Shown: piece by piece, positions 43,566-51,605 of the stretch | Layout: every line of letters starts with the position of its first letter | Numbering within the stretch: position 1 is the stretch's first letter | From: Streptomyces sp. HB132 | Lineage (GTDB): Bacteria; Actinomycetota; Actinomycetes; Streptomycetales; Streptomycetaceae | Length of the DNA: 64,000 nucleotides | Assembly (NCBI RefSeq): GCF_016909575.1 | Contig: NZ_JAFBGA010000010.1 | Span: 178,545-242,544 of the forward strand | Direction: 5' to 3' | Program-made: the position numbers and the translations under genes | Notes under the pieces: model-generated | The model's input: the letters and a program-made list of their open reading frames with translations, nothing else | Database searches by the model: none | Told to the model about the DNA's origin: nothing

Positions 43566-44675
43566 CTACTTCAGGCCCGCGGAGGTGCAGGCGGCCTTGT
43601 ACTTGGCCGTGCAGATCTCGTCGAGCGTGTAGATGCCGTCCTTGATGACGGTGTCCTTGATGTTGTCCTTGGTCAGCGAGACGACCGGGACGAGGACGGT
43701 GGCGATGCCCTTCGTGCCGGCGTTGTCGACCTTGGACGTGGCGATGGAGTCGAGCTTCTCGCCCTTGGCGAGCGCGACGGCCATCTCCGCGGCGACGATG
43801 CCCTCCTGCGGGTAGGGCTTGTAGACGCTCATGAACTGCTCACCGGTGACGATGCGCTGCACACCCGCGAGTTCGGCGTCCTGGCCGGTGACCGGCGGGA
43901 GCTTGGAGATACCGGCGGACTTGAGGGCCTGGATGATGCCGCCGGCCATGCCGTCGTTGGCGGAGTAGACGCCGTCGATCTTGTCCTTGCCGAGGGCCGT
44001 GATCGCGCCCTCCATGTTGGAGTTGGCGTTCTCCGGCTTCCACTCCTTGGTGTCGTACTCCTTGCCGTACGTCACCTTGCCGTCGAGCACCGACTTGGCG
44101 CCCCTCTTGAAGAGCGCGGCGTTCGGGTCGGTGATCGAGCCGTTCATCATCACGACGGTGGGCTTGGCGGCGTCGCCCAGGGCCTCCAGCAGGGCCTTGC
44201 CCTGCACGCGGCCGACCTCTTCGTTGTCGAAGGAGGTGTAGGCGTCGATCGGGCCCTCGGCGAGGCGGTCGAAGGCGACGACGGGGATGCCCGCGTCCTT
44301 GGCCTTCTTGACGCTGTTCTCGATGGCCTTGGCGTCGACCGCGTCGATGATGAGCGCGTCGACCTTGCTCGTGATCATCGCGTCGACCTGCTGCGCCTGC
44401 AGCGTGGCGTCCTGCCTGGCGTTGGCGTAGGTGACCTTCGCCTTGCCGTCGGTCAGCTCGCTGACCTTCTCCTCGATGATCGGCTTGTCGAACTTCTCGT
44501 AACGGGCCGTGACGTTCTCGGGAAGGAGCAGGCCGATCTTGAGGTCGTCGCCCTTCTTGGCCGACTCGGAACTGGTCTTGTCGCCGGACTCCTTGGCGCT
44601 CCCGCAAGCGGCGAGAGAGACAGCCATGGTGGTGGCGGCAACGGCAACGGCGGCACGACGCATACGCGTGTTCAT
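43566..44675 (-). CDS. xylF: Xylose-binding lipoprotein of ABC transporter
   Basis: A 369-residue lipoprotein with signal MNTRMRRAAVAVAATTM and lipobox SLAAC (lipidated Cys near 24). The mature part is a type-1 periplasmic-binding fold of the XylF kind: LKIGLLLPENVTARYEKFDKP, ARQDATLQAQQVDAMI, VDALIIDAVDAKAIEN, IPVVAFDRLAEGPIDAYTSFDNEEVGRVQG in parts, VVMMNGSITDPNAALFKRGA and VTGQDAELAGVQRIVTGEQFMSVYKP. ATG 44675 follows GGGAGG. It is the first gene of xylFGH and is preceded by palindromes near 44752-44793, next to rok7B7. Confidence 0.93.
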   Translation of the reverse strand: MNTRMRRAAVAVAATTMAVSLAACGSAKESGDKTSSESAKKGDDLKIGLLLPENVTARYEKFDKPIIEEKVSELTDGKAKVTYANARQDATLQAQQVDAMITSKVDALIIDAVDAKAIENSVKKAKDAGIPVVAFDRLAEGPIDAYTSFDNEEVGRVQGKALLEALGDAAKPTVVMMNGSITDPNAALFKRGAKSVLDGKVTYGKEYDTKEWKPENANSNMEGAITALGKDKIDGVYSANDGMAGGIIQALKSAGISKLPPVTGQDAELAGVQRIVTGEQFMSVYKPYPQEGIVAAEMAVALAKGEKLDSIATSKVDNAGTKGIATVLVPVVSLTKDNIKDTVIKDGIYTLDEICTAKYKAACTSAGLK

Positions 44676-44751
44676 TTCGAACCTCCCTGACGAGGCCGCG
44701 ACGTTGCGGCCGAGGTGGCTGGAAGTCAACTCGGCCGCGACGTCAGCGTCA

Positions 44752-44793
44752 AGGAGTAAATCCTTAACGAGATGACAACGGTGCCATTCGTTA
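44752..44793. promoter_or_regulatory. Nested palindromes in the xylF control region
   Basis: Three symmetrical elements lie here: AAGGA-N5-TCCTT (44752-44766), TAACGA-N17-TCGTTA (44765-44793), and inside the latter ATGACAACGGTGCCAT (44772-44787), a near palindrome with central CG. They are good candidates for Rok7B7 or LacI-type operators controlling xylFGH. Confidence 0.55.
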
Positions 44794-44794
44794 T

Positions 44795-45994
44795 CTAAGT
44801 GAAGGCAGGGGCCGCCGCGGGGAGGGTGCTCTCCAAAAGGGATGAATCCCCCATCTCGCTGAGTACGAGGGCCAGCGCACCCAGCACCTCGGCCCGCCCT
44901 CCGAGCGCCCCGGGGAGCACGGAGAGCTGCCGGGCCGCACTGGGGATGGCGTACCGCGAGACCGAGTCGCGGATGGGACCCAGCACCAACTCACCGGCTT
45001 CCGCGAGGGATCCGCCGAGCACGACCCGGCTCGGGTTGAGCAGGTTGCACAGGTTGGCCACCCCGCTGCCGATGTGCCGACCGACGTCGCCGATGACCCG
45101 GCGGCAGCCCGGATCGCCCTCACGGGCCAGCTGGACCATCCGCTCCATGGTGAGATCGGCCCCGTGGCTGGGCTTCAGCAGCGGCAGGACGTACCGGGCC
45201 GCGGTGAAGGTCTCCAGGCAGCCACGGTTTCCGCAGCGGCAGACGGGGCCCGATTCGTCGAGGGTGATGTGGCCGATCTCGCCGGCCGTGCCGCCCGGGC
45301 CCCGGTAGATGTGCCCGTCGATCACCAGACCGGCGCCGACACCGCTGGCCACCTTGATGTAGGCGAGGTCCCTGACGCCCCTGCCGGCGCCCCAGACGAG
45401 CTCTCCGAGTGCCCCGAGGTTCGCGTCGTTGTCCACGTAGACCGGCACCCCCAGGCGCCCGGCGAGCTCCTGGCTGGGATTGATGCCCGTCCAGCCCGGC
45501 AGGATCGAGGTGGAACCCAGCGTGCCGGATTCGACGTCGATGGGCCCCGGCACGCCGAGGCCCACACCGATCACCTTCCCGGGGCTGATCCCGGTGGTCT
45601 CGACCAGGCGGTTGACCAGCTGTTCCGCCCGGCCGAACCCGTGCGCCGACGAGGCGTCCACATCCAGCGGCTCGGACTCCTCGGCCAGCACCTGATGAGC
45701 CAGGTTGCCGATGGCCACCCGGAGGTGGGTGTGTCCGAAATCCACCCCTATGACGATGCCCGCGTCCCCGCTCAGGGAGACGCTCCTGGCACGGCGCCCG
45801 CCCGCGGAGGTGGGGGTGACCTCGACCGTGCCGCTGTCCTTGAGCTCACGGACGATGTTGGAGACGGTGGCTGCGGAGAGGCCGGTGCTCCTGGCGATCT
45901 CGGCCTGGGTCAGGGACCCCGCCATCCTTACGGCACGCACGACCCGTTCAAGGTTGGCCCTATGCAGAGATGTCTGCGACCCCGGAGTCTCCAT
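44795..45994 (-). CDS. rok7B7: ROK-family transcriptional regulator Rok7B7
   Basis: A 399-residue ROK repressor. The N-terminal winged helix (about 12-62) has RANLERVVRAVRMAG, LTQAEIARSTGLSAATVSNIVREL. The sugar-kinase-like part has VIGVDFGHTHLRVAIG, VGLGVPGPID, YVDNDANLGALGE, ASGVGAGLVI, GTAGEIGHITL and the ROK zinc site CRCGNRGCLE (252-261). In S. coelicolor the orthologue next to xylFGH and ngcEFG affects xylose use, carbon repression and antibiotics. ATG 45994 is preferred with CAGGAG 11 nt upstream; the frame opens further to 46027. It lies just upstream of xylFGH on the same strand. Confidence 0.9.
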   Translation of the reverse strand: METPGSQTSLHRANLERVVRAVRMAGSLTQAEIARSTGLSAATVSNIVRELKDSGTVEVTPTSAGGRRARSVSLSGDAGIVIGVDFGHTHLRVAIGNLAHQVLAEESEPLDVDASSAHGFGRAEQLVNRLVETTGISPGKVIGVGLGVPGPIDVESGTLGSTSILPGWTGINPSQELAGRLGVPVYVDNDANLGALGELVWGAGRGVRDLAYIKVASGVGAGLVIDGHIYRGPGGTAGEIGHITLDESGPVCRCGNRGCLETFTAARYVLPLLKPSHGADLTMERMVQLAREGDPGCRRVIGDVGRHIGSGVANLCNLLNPSRVVLGGSLAEAGELVLGPIRDSVSRYAIPSAARQLSVLPGALGGRAEVLGALALVLSEMGDSSLLESTLPAAAPAFT

Positions 45995-46335
45995 CGACTC
46001 ACTCACTCCTGCCGTTTTCTCCAACATGTGAACTCTAAGATGAGCGTTTTGGGGTGGCCCCCGTCAAGACCTTGAGCAGTCGCAGCCTCCGATGAGCATG
46101 GGGCCTCCACATCCGGACAGCGGAGAATGCCCGGAAAACCACGTGAACCGCCCACCGGTCGGCGCCCGTGGGCGGTTCACGGCCCGGTGGGCCTGTTCGT
46201 TTCCGGTCCCCGGTGTTACCCGGATGAAGGCAGCGACCGACTACCGCACGTGACGGATACGGGATGAACGGGGCGGGCGGCACGGACCGGGCGCCACGAC
46301 GGACCCGCACGGCCCACCACCGAGCCCGGCACGCG
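45995..46335. other. 341-bp gap upstream of rok7B7
   Basis: No gene supported. It contains the presumed rok7B7 promoter region near 46010-46080 and the long hairpin at 46142-46181. Confidence 0.55.
46142..46181 (-). terminator. Terminator downstream of the DHFR-like gene
   Basis: CGTGAACCGCCCAC and GTGGGCGGTTCACG form a perfect 14-bp stem with a 12-nt loop, between the reductase stop and rok7B7. Confidence 0.75.
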
Positions 46336-46923
46336 TCAGCGCCGGGTGAACCGGGTGACGGCGACGCCGTTGCCGAACAACGCCCGGTCGGCGACCTCGA
46401 AGAGGGTCGGGTCGAACTCCCCGTTGATCACGGGGATCCCGGACCCGGCCACCACGGGGTAGCTCTTGACGATCATCTCGTCGATCTCGGGCAGCAGCAC
46501 GCCGGCGAGGACGCCGCCGCCGCACAGCCAGATGTCCTGGCCCTCCTCCCGCTTGAGACCGCGCACCAGACCGAGCGGGTCCTCGGCGACCACCGTGACG
46601 TCCGGGTCGATGTCGGGCGCCAGCGTGCTGGACACGACGTACTGGCGCAGGTGGGCGTAGGGACTGGTGAAGCCCGCGTCCTTGCCGGGCAGGTAACTGC
46701 CGAGCCCCATCAGCACGGTGTCGAAGCGCCGGTTGGGCACGCCCTCCAGCCCCGCTCCGGCACGGGCGGAGGTGGGGACCGTCTCGGGATAGCAGGCGTT
46801 GAGCCACGAGGCGTAGGCAGCCGCCTGCTCCTCGTCGCCCTGCGGATAGAAGTCGAACTCCCCGCCCGGCCCCGCGATGTAGCCGTCGATGGAGACGGCG
46901 ACGTAGTAAACGAGCTTTCGCAT
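46336..46923 (-). CDS. Dihydrofolate reductase-like (RibD C-terminal) protein
   Basis: A 195-residue stand-alone RibD-C/DHFR-like protein with MRKLVYYVAVSIDGYIAGPGGEFDF, RFDTVLMGLGSYLPG, DPDVTVVAEDPLGLVRGLKREEGQDIWLCGGGVLAGVLLPEIDEM in parts, and a C-terminal VNGEF-like INGEFDPTLFEV. Such proteins are NADPH-dependent reductases with unknown substrates and are often next to TetR genes, as here. ATG 46923 is preferred over two codons upstream. It is divergent from the TetR gene with a 68-nt operator-rich gap. Confidence 0.88.
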   Translation of the reverse strand: MRKLVYYVAVSIDGYIAGPGGEFDFYPQGDEEQAAAYASWLNACYPETVPTSARAGAGLEGVPNRRFDTVLMGLGSYLPGKDAGFTSPYAHLRQYVVSSTLAPDIDPDVTVVAEDPLGLVRGLKREEGQDIWLCGGGVLAGVLLPEIDEMIVKSYPVVAGSGIPVINGEFDPTLFEVADRALFGNGVAVTRFTRR

Positions 46924-46936
46924 GCACACCCCGTTG

Positions 46937-46986
46937 CGTAGTACTCTGGATGAAGTGGTTTGACCGTAGTACTACGGATGGAGTGG
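46937..46986. promoter_or_regulatory. Repeated palindromic operator between the reductase and TetR genes
   Basis: Two 22-bp direct repeats (46937-46958 and 46965-46986, period 28 bp) both start CGTAGTACT and contain GGATG and AGTGG. The second forms the perfect palindrome CGTAGTACTACG (46965-46976). The layout suggests a divergent promoter bound by the adjacent TetR protein. Confidence 0.7.
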
Positions 46987-46991
46987 TGTCA

Positions 46992-47567
46992 ATGGTGCGC
47001 AGGAACGACGCACGGCGGGCGGCCCTCGTCGACGCGTCGATCGAGGTGCTGGCAAGGGAGGGTGCGCGCGGACTCACCTTCCGGGCGGTGGACACGGAGG
47101 CGGGTGTCCCGGCCGGCACGGCCTCCAACTACTTCGCCAACCGGGACGACCTGCTCACCCAGGCGGGCAGCCGGGTCTACGAACGGCTGCAGCCCGACGA
47201 GGCGACGGTGGAACGGCAGCGGAACGCCTCACCGGACCGGGAGACCTACACCCAGCTGATGCGCGAGCTGATCGGCAGGGTAAGCGGCTTCCGCACCGGC
47301 TATCTGGCGCTGCTCGAACTGCGTCTGGAGGCCACCCGGCGGCCCGGGCTGCGGACGGTGCTGACCGAGCAGGTCCGCTCCGATGTCGAGGCCAATGTGG
47401 CCTACCACGAGGCGTCCGGCCTGCCCGGCGACGCCACCGCGGTCCGGCTGCTCATCCTGGCCTTCAACTGGCTCATCGTCGAACAGCTCACGCTGCCGGG
47501 AGTGTTCACGGAGGCCGAGCGCGACCGGCTCGTCGAGGCCGCGGTCGACCGCATCGTGGGGAGGTGA
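46992..47567 (+). CDS. TetR-family transcriptional regulator
   Basis: A 191-residue repressor. The N-terminal helix-turn-helix reads RRAALVDASIEVLAREGARGLTFRAVDTEAGVPAGTASNYFANRDDLL in segments (about 7-55), and the ligand-binding half is all-helical. It most likely controls itself and the divergent reductase through the repeated CGTAGTACT sites. ATG 46992 (MVRRNDARR) follows GGAGTGG; the frame opens to 46950 inside the operator. A strong terminator shared with ngcG follows. Confidence 0.92.
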   Translation: MVRRNDARRAALVDASIEVLAREGARGLTFRAVDTEAGVPAGTASNYFANRDDLLTQAGSRVYERLQPDEATVERQRNASPDRETYTQLMRELIGRVSGFRTGYLALLELRLEATRRPGLRTVLTEQVRSDVEANVAYHEASGLPGDATAVRLLILAFNWLIVEQLTLPGVFTEAERDRLVEAAVDRIVGR

Positions 47568-47615
47568 GGGGGCGTCCGGCCGCTGTCGCAGTTCGCCGCC
47601 CGGGACGCCGCATGC

Positions 47616-47651
47616 CTCGTCACCGCCTGCCGGTCGGCAGGCGGTGACGAG
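47616..47651. terminator. Bidirectional terminator between TetR gene and ngcG
   Basis: CTCGTCACCGCCTGCCG and CGGCAGGCGGTGACGAG are perfectly complementary (17 bp) around GT. It sits between convergent genes and can serve both strands. Confidence 0.88.
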
Positions 47652-47670
47652 TGCGGGCGAGAGAGCTCCC

Positions 47671-48588
47671 CTACTTGAGCGCTCCCGCCGTCAGCCCCGC
47701 GACGACCTGGCGCTGGAAGACGATGTAGGCGGCGAGAACCGGCAGCATCGCCATCACGAGACCCGCGAAGAGGCCCGACCAGTCCCCCTTGTAGCCCTGG
47801 CTGGTGGCCAGTTCGACCAGGCCCTGGGAGAGCACCTTGCCGTCCGGGTCGGTGTTCAGCACCGTCGGCAGCATGTACTGGTTCCACTGCCCGAGGAAGT
47901 TGAAGATGCCGACGCTGATCAGACCGGGCTTGGCCATCGGCAGCATCACCTGGAAGAACGTCCGGGTGTGCGAGGCCCCGTCGAGCATGGCCGCTTCCGC
48001 GATCGAGCTCGGCAGGGTCCGGAAGAACGAGGTGAGGAAGAAGACGGTGAACGGGAGCGAGTAGGCGATGTAGACCAGGATCAGCCCGTGCACCGAGTTC
48101 AGCAGACCCATGTTGTTCATGACGAAGAACAGCGGGACCAGCGCCAGGATGATCGGGAAGCTCATCCCTCCGATGAAGAGGAAGTAGATGAAGCGGTTCC
48201 CGGGAAAGTCGAACCGGGCCAGCACGTACGCCGCCATCGAACCCAGCAGCAGCGTGCCGATGAGCGAGCCGCCCACCACCAGGATGGTGTTGAGGAAGTA
48301 GTCACTCATGTGCGCCTGGTTCCAGGCACGTGACCAGTTCTCGAAGTGCAGCTTGTCCGGCAGCGCCCAGGGGGTCGACAGGATCGAGTCGTCCGTCTTG
48401 AAGGACGCCATCACCGCCCAGAGCAGCGGCATGATGACGAGGACCGCCCAGATGACGAGCACACCGTGCGAGAAGACGTTGAGGACCTTGCCCTCGCTGC
48501 TCTTCGCCGGCCCGGCGGCCGGGGCGTCCTGCTTGGTCACCGGCGAGCGCGGGGCCGGAACGGCGGTCGGAGTCTCAGTGACCTTCAC
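47671..48588 (-). CDS. ngcG: N-acetylglucosamine/chitobiose ABC transporter permease NgcG
   Basis: A 305-residue MalG-type permease with six hydrophobic spans after a Pro/Ala-rich cytoplasmic tail. The EAA loop reads SIAEAAMLDGASHTRTFFQVMLPMAKPG in parts; the end is VFQRQVVAGLTAGALK, typical of the family. GTG 48588 follows GAGGTGAG. It is the last gene of ngcE-ngcF-ngcG. No ATPase is encoded with it; in S. coelicolor the shared ATPase MsiK energises such systems, which is known biology rather than visible here. Confidence 0.9.
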   Translation of the reverse strand: MKVTETPTAVPAPRSPVTKQDAPAAGPAKSSEGKVLNVFSHGVLVIWAVLVIMPLLWAVMASFKTDDSILSTPWALPDKLHFENWSRAWNQAHMSDYFLNTILVVGGSLIGTLLLGSMAAYVLARFDFPGNRFIYFLFIGGMSFPIILALVPLFFVMNNMGLLNSVHGLILVYIAYSLPFTVFFLTSFFRTLPSSIAEAAMLDGASHTRTFFQVMLPMAKPGLISVGIFNFLGQWNQYMLPTVLNTDPDGKVLSQGLVELATSQGYKGDWSGLFAGLVMAMLPVLAAYIVFQRQVVAGLTAGALK

Positions 48589-48685
48589 GTGTGCTCACCT
48601 CGTACAACTGTCGGGCCGGCCAACGGGACCGAACTGATCTGCGTGCAGCCGGCCGTCCGGTCGCGGAACCTCGGGGAAGCCGGCA

Positions 48686-49609
48686 TCAGAACTCCAGCCG
48701 CTCGCGGCGGCCGAGGCGCATCACGATGCCCGCGAAGAGCATGGTGACGATCAGCAGCCCGACCCCGATGGTGGTCGCGTAGCCGGCCTGGGCGTCCCGG
48801 AAGGCCGTCTGGTAGACGTACAGCGGCAGGACGGTGGTGGAGTAGTCGGGACCGCCCGGTCCCACCGTCATGACCTGTACGGCCGTGAACGCCTCGACGC
48901 CGAGCGCCAGGATGCCCATGTAGACCCAGCCGGACTGCACGGTGTCCCAGAGCAGCGGAAGCGTGATCTTGAAGAACGTCGTGATGCGGTCCGCACCGTC
49001 GAGCAGCGCGGCCTCGTAGAAGTCCTTCGGGATGGACGCCATACCGGCCGAGAACAGGACGACGAAGAAGCCGACCGTCGACCAGATCAGCACGACCATC
49101 ACGCAGTACAGCGCCAGATCGGGATCGCCCAGCCAGTCCGGCTGAAGGCTCTTGAGTCCGACGGCCTTGAGCGTCGAATTCAGCATTCCGGACGTCGGGT
49201 TGAACGCGAACTGGAACAGCAGGGCCACGATCACGATCGACAGCACCTGGGGGAAGAAGTAGGCGATCTTGTAGAACGAGGAACCCCGCACCCCGGCGAC
49301 CGCGGCGTTCTTCCGCCGACGGCCGCCGACATTGAGCATGAAGGCGAAGAAGAGTGCGAGGCCCAGCGTCACCAGCGGCAGCAGCAGCGCCAGCAGCACA
49401 CTGTGCTGCAGTGACTTCCAGAAGATGTCGTCGTCGAGCATCCGGCTGTAGTTGTCGAAGCCGACCATCTCGAAATCGGGACTCAGTCCGGTCCAGTCCG
49501 TGAACGAGTAGTAGATGGACTGTACGAACGGCCAGATGACGAAGATGGCGTACAACGCCAGTGGGGCTACCAGGAACCCCACGATGAACCGGTACTTGCC
49601 GTGCTGCAT
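48686..49609 (-). CDS. ngcF: N-acetylglucosamine/chitobiose ABC transporter permease NgcF
   Basis: A 307-residue MalF-type permease with six or seven hydrophobic spans. It starts MQHGKYRFIVGFLVAPLALYA, has FVQSIYYSFTDWTGLSPDFEMVGFDNY in parts (typical of first-permease subunits), and the EAA loop DFYEAALLDGADRITTFFKITLPLLW. ATG 49609 lies 50 nt after the ngcE stop; the ribosome site is weak (GGGGTCGG). It pairs with NgcG to form the membrane channel. Confidence 0.9.
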   Translation of the reverse strand: MQHGKYRFIVGFLVAPLALYAIFVIWPFVQSIYYSFTDWTGLSPDFEMVGFDNYSRMLDDDIFWKSLQHSVLLALLLPLVTLGLALFFAFMLNVGGRRRKNAAVAGVRGSSFYKIAYFFPQVLSIVIVALLFQFAFNPTSGMLNSTLKAVGLKSLQPDWLGDPDLALYCVMVVLIWSTVGFFVVLFSAGMASIPKDFYEAALLDGADRITTFFKITLPLLWDTVQSGWVYMGILALGVEAFTAVQVMTVGPGGPDYSTTVLPLYVYQTAFRDAQAGYATTIGVGLLIVTMLFAGIVMRLGRRERLEF

Positions 49610-49659
49610 CGTTTACCGACCCCGATTTCCGAGCGGGTGCCGCCGCTGGTGACGGTTGC

Positions 49660-51108
49660 TCACTGGTGCTTGTAGCGCGTGATGGACTGGTCCTTGGCCG
49701 CGGCGTCGGCGAAGGCCTGGATCTTCTTGATGGTTTCCGCCGGGGTCGCGCGGCCGGCCATCATCTCGCCGATTCCGGCGATACCGATCTGCTCCTTCTG
49801 CAGCTTCACGTACCAGTCCTGCAGCCGCGGGTTCACCACGTTGTCGCCGGCCTTCTTCAGGACGTCGACGCCGGACTGCATGGCGGTGGACAGCGTCAGA
49901 CCGTCGGTGCCGCCGTTGAAGGCGCTGAGGGACTTCACCGACTTCGTGAAGTTCTTGGAGGACTCCTCGCTGAGCATGATGCGCAGCTGCTCCATGCCGC
50001 CCTCGGGGTTCTTCGCCTTGGCGGGGACGACGAACGGCTCACCGCCGGAGGCCCACAGGGTGCCGAAGGGCAGCTTGTCGGAGGAGTCGAGGCTGGACGG
50101 GGCGCCGACCATCATCTTGAAGTCGTCCGGCGTGGTCGGGGCGGCCTCGTTCTCCACCCACGAGCCGTTCGGGATGAAGAGCGCCTTGCCCTTGGTCCAC
50201 TCGGTCTGCGACTGGATGTGGGTCAGGCCGGGCGTGCCCTTGAGGATGTAGCCCTTCTTGAAGAGCTCGTAGTACGCCTCGAAGGCGGCCTTGACGGCCG
50301 GGTCCTTCCAGGCGTTCGGCTCCAGGTTGTCGATCTTGTCGAGGACCTCACGGCCGCCGATCTTGCCGATGAAGGGGTAGAGCGAGAACGGCAGGTAGTA
50401 CGGGTACTTGCCGGGGTACGTCCAGCCGGCGATGCCCTTCTTCTTCGCCTTCGCGCACAGCGCGAGCATGTCGTCCCAGTTCTCCGGGTACGTCGCGTCG
50501 AGCTTCTCGAGGTTGGTCTGGGAGTACCAGACGCCGTAGACCGTGTACGCGTAGTACATGATCCAGACCGGGTCGCCGTCGAACTGGCCCATCTCCAGCA
50601 CACCCGGGCGCAGCGTGTCGCGGACCTTCTTGGCGGGGTCGTCGTAGGACGGGGCGTCCATCAGCGGCGTGAGGTCGGCCAGCTGCTTCTTGCCGACCAG
50701 GACACCCATGTCCATCTGCTCGGCGCCCGAGTTGTCGATCAGGTCCGGCGGGGTGCCGCCGTTGAAGCGCGGCTGCAGCGTCGACTGGATCTTCTCCGTC
50801 GCGGCGTGCTTGACCTTCGGAGCCTTGGGGAAGGCCTCATTGTACTTCTTCTCGGCGTCGATGGCGTACTGCTCACCGAAGCCACCGTTGAAGATGACGA
50901 CCTCGAGGGCGGCGGTCTCGTTGACACCGAGCGGGTTCTTCGCGCTCTTGGTGCCCTTCTCGACCTTCTCGTCACTTCCGCTGTCGCTGCTCGCGCACGC
51001 CGACAGGAAGCTCATCGTCGGGACGGCGATCAGGCCGAGTGCGGCAGAACGCTTGATCAGGTCGCGACGGCCAAGGCCCTCATTCGTGCGGCCGGAGGTG
51101 GATCCCAT
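49660..51108 (-). CDS. ngcE: N-acetylglucosamine/chitobiose-binding lipoprotein NgcE
   Basis: A 482-residue binding protein for GlcNAc and chitobiose. The signal combines a twin-arginine motif GRRDLIKRS with a lipobox FLSAC, so it is probably a Tat-exported lipoprotein. The mature part has LEVVIFNGGFGEQYAIDAEKKYNEAFP in parts, PRFNGGTPPDLIDNSGAEQMDMG, WIMYYAYTVYGVWYSQTNLEK, ALFIPNGSWVENEA and FGTLWASGGEPFVVP, all features of the NgcE group. ATG 51108 is preferred (GAGG 8 nt upstream) over TTG 51114. Its promoter overlaps a DasR-like site at 51347. Confidence 0.92.
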   Translation of the reverse strand: MGSTSGRTNEGLGRRDLIKRSAALGLIAVPTMSFLSACASSDSGSDEKVEKGTKSAKNPLGVNETAALEVVIFNGGFGEQYAIDAEKKYNEAFPKAPKVKHAATEKIQSTLQPRFNGGTPPDLIDNSGAEQMDMGVLVGKKQLADLTPLMDAPSYDDPAKKVRDTLRPGVLEMGQFDGDPVWIMYYAYTVYGVWYSQTNLEKLDATYPENWDDMLALCAKAKKKGIAGWTYPGKYPYYLPFSLYPFIGKIGGREVLDKIDNLEPNAWKDPAVKAAFEAYYELFKKGYILKGTPGLTHIQSQTEWTKGKALFIPNGSWVENEAAPTTPDDFKMMVGAPSSLDSSDKLPFGTLWASGGEPFVVPAKAKNPEGGMEQLRIMLSEESSKNFTKSVKSLSAFNGGTDGLTLSTAMQSGVDVLKKAGDNVVNPRLQDWYVKLQKEQIGIAGIGEMMAGRATPAETIKKIQAFADAAAKDQSITRYKHQ

Positions 51109-51346
51109 GCTCAAGTCCTCGCCTTCTCCAGGACTCAGGCGGTGTACCGGTCACCCGTCGTGAATTCGCCTCAGGCGAAGGGTCCCGCCACCGCGGTCAG
51201 TTGCGCTTGGGTCGTGCAGATTGCCGGAATGCCAGATGCAGTGGAGAAGTTCCGGGGACCGTACAGCAGGCCGCCTCTCGCGACCCCCGGACGTGCCACC
51301 CTCCCCCGTGCCCGCACGCCGTTGTGAAGCGGCTGTGCAGACGCCG

Positions 51347-51362
51347 ACAGGTATAGTCCACT
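51347..51362 (-). promoter_or_regulatory. Putative DasR-responsive element (dre)
   Basis: The minus strand reads AGTGGACTATACCTGT, matching 11 of 16 bases of the dre consensus ACTGGTCTAGACCACT with the TGG...ACC core kept. DasR is the GntR repressor of chitin and GlcNAc uptake, so a site before ngcE makes biological sense. Confidence 0.65.
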
Positions 51363-51379
51363 TGCCGCCAACTGAGCAA
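51350..51379 (-). promoter_or_regulatory. Probable ngcE promoter
   Basis: On the minus strand TTGCTC (-35, 51374-51379) and TATACC (-10, 51350-51355) are 18 bp apart. The DasR-like site covers the -10, so binding would block the promoter. Confidence 0.5.
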
Positions 51380-51514
51380 GATCGAATGCATGGTTGAGCG
51401 GCAGTCTTTCCCGAGTTGAGACCTCACGGACACCTCGGCACCGCGCGCCCGCGCGCGGAAACACCGTTTTCCGCAATACGGTCGAATCGTCGGCGCGAAC
51501 CCCACGCAACACCC

Positions 51515-51577
51515 TTGACACACGCAGCCACTTGCCTCCCTACTGGAACTCATATCCCGCAATGACAACGTTGTCCT
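51515..51577 (+). promoter_or_regulatory. GH92 promoter region with CG-centred operator
   Basis: TTGACA at 51515-51520 is a perfect -35, followed after about 19-20 bp by a weak -10 (CTACTG). The palindrome ATGACAACGTTGTCCT (51562-51577, core GACAACGTTGTC perfect) lies just downstream of the expected start point. That position suits a LacI- or ROK-type repressor. Confidence 0.55.
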
Positions 51578-51605
51578 AGCATGTCCCCGGGAGGAACGGC
51601 TCCGT

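Larger units (their letters stand above)
51109..51605. other. 497-bp divergent control region of ngcE and the GH92 gene
   Basis: No gene supported. It holds the ngcE promoter with an overlapping DasR-like site, an inverted repeat GCGGAAA-N6-TTTCCGC (51455-51474), a perfect -35 TTGACA at 51515, and a CG-centred palindrome at 51562-51577 before the GH92 start. Confidence 0.6.
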
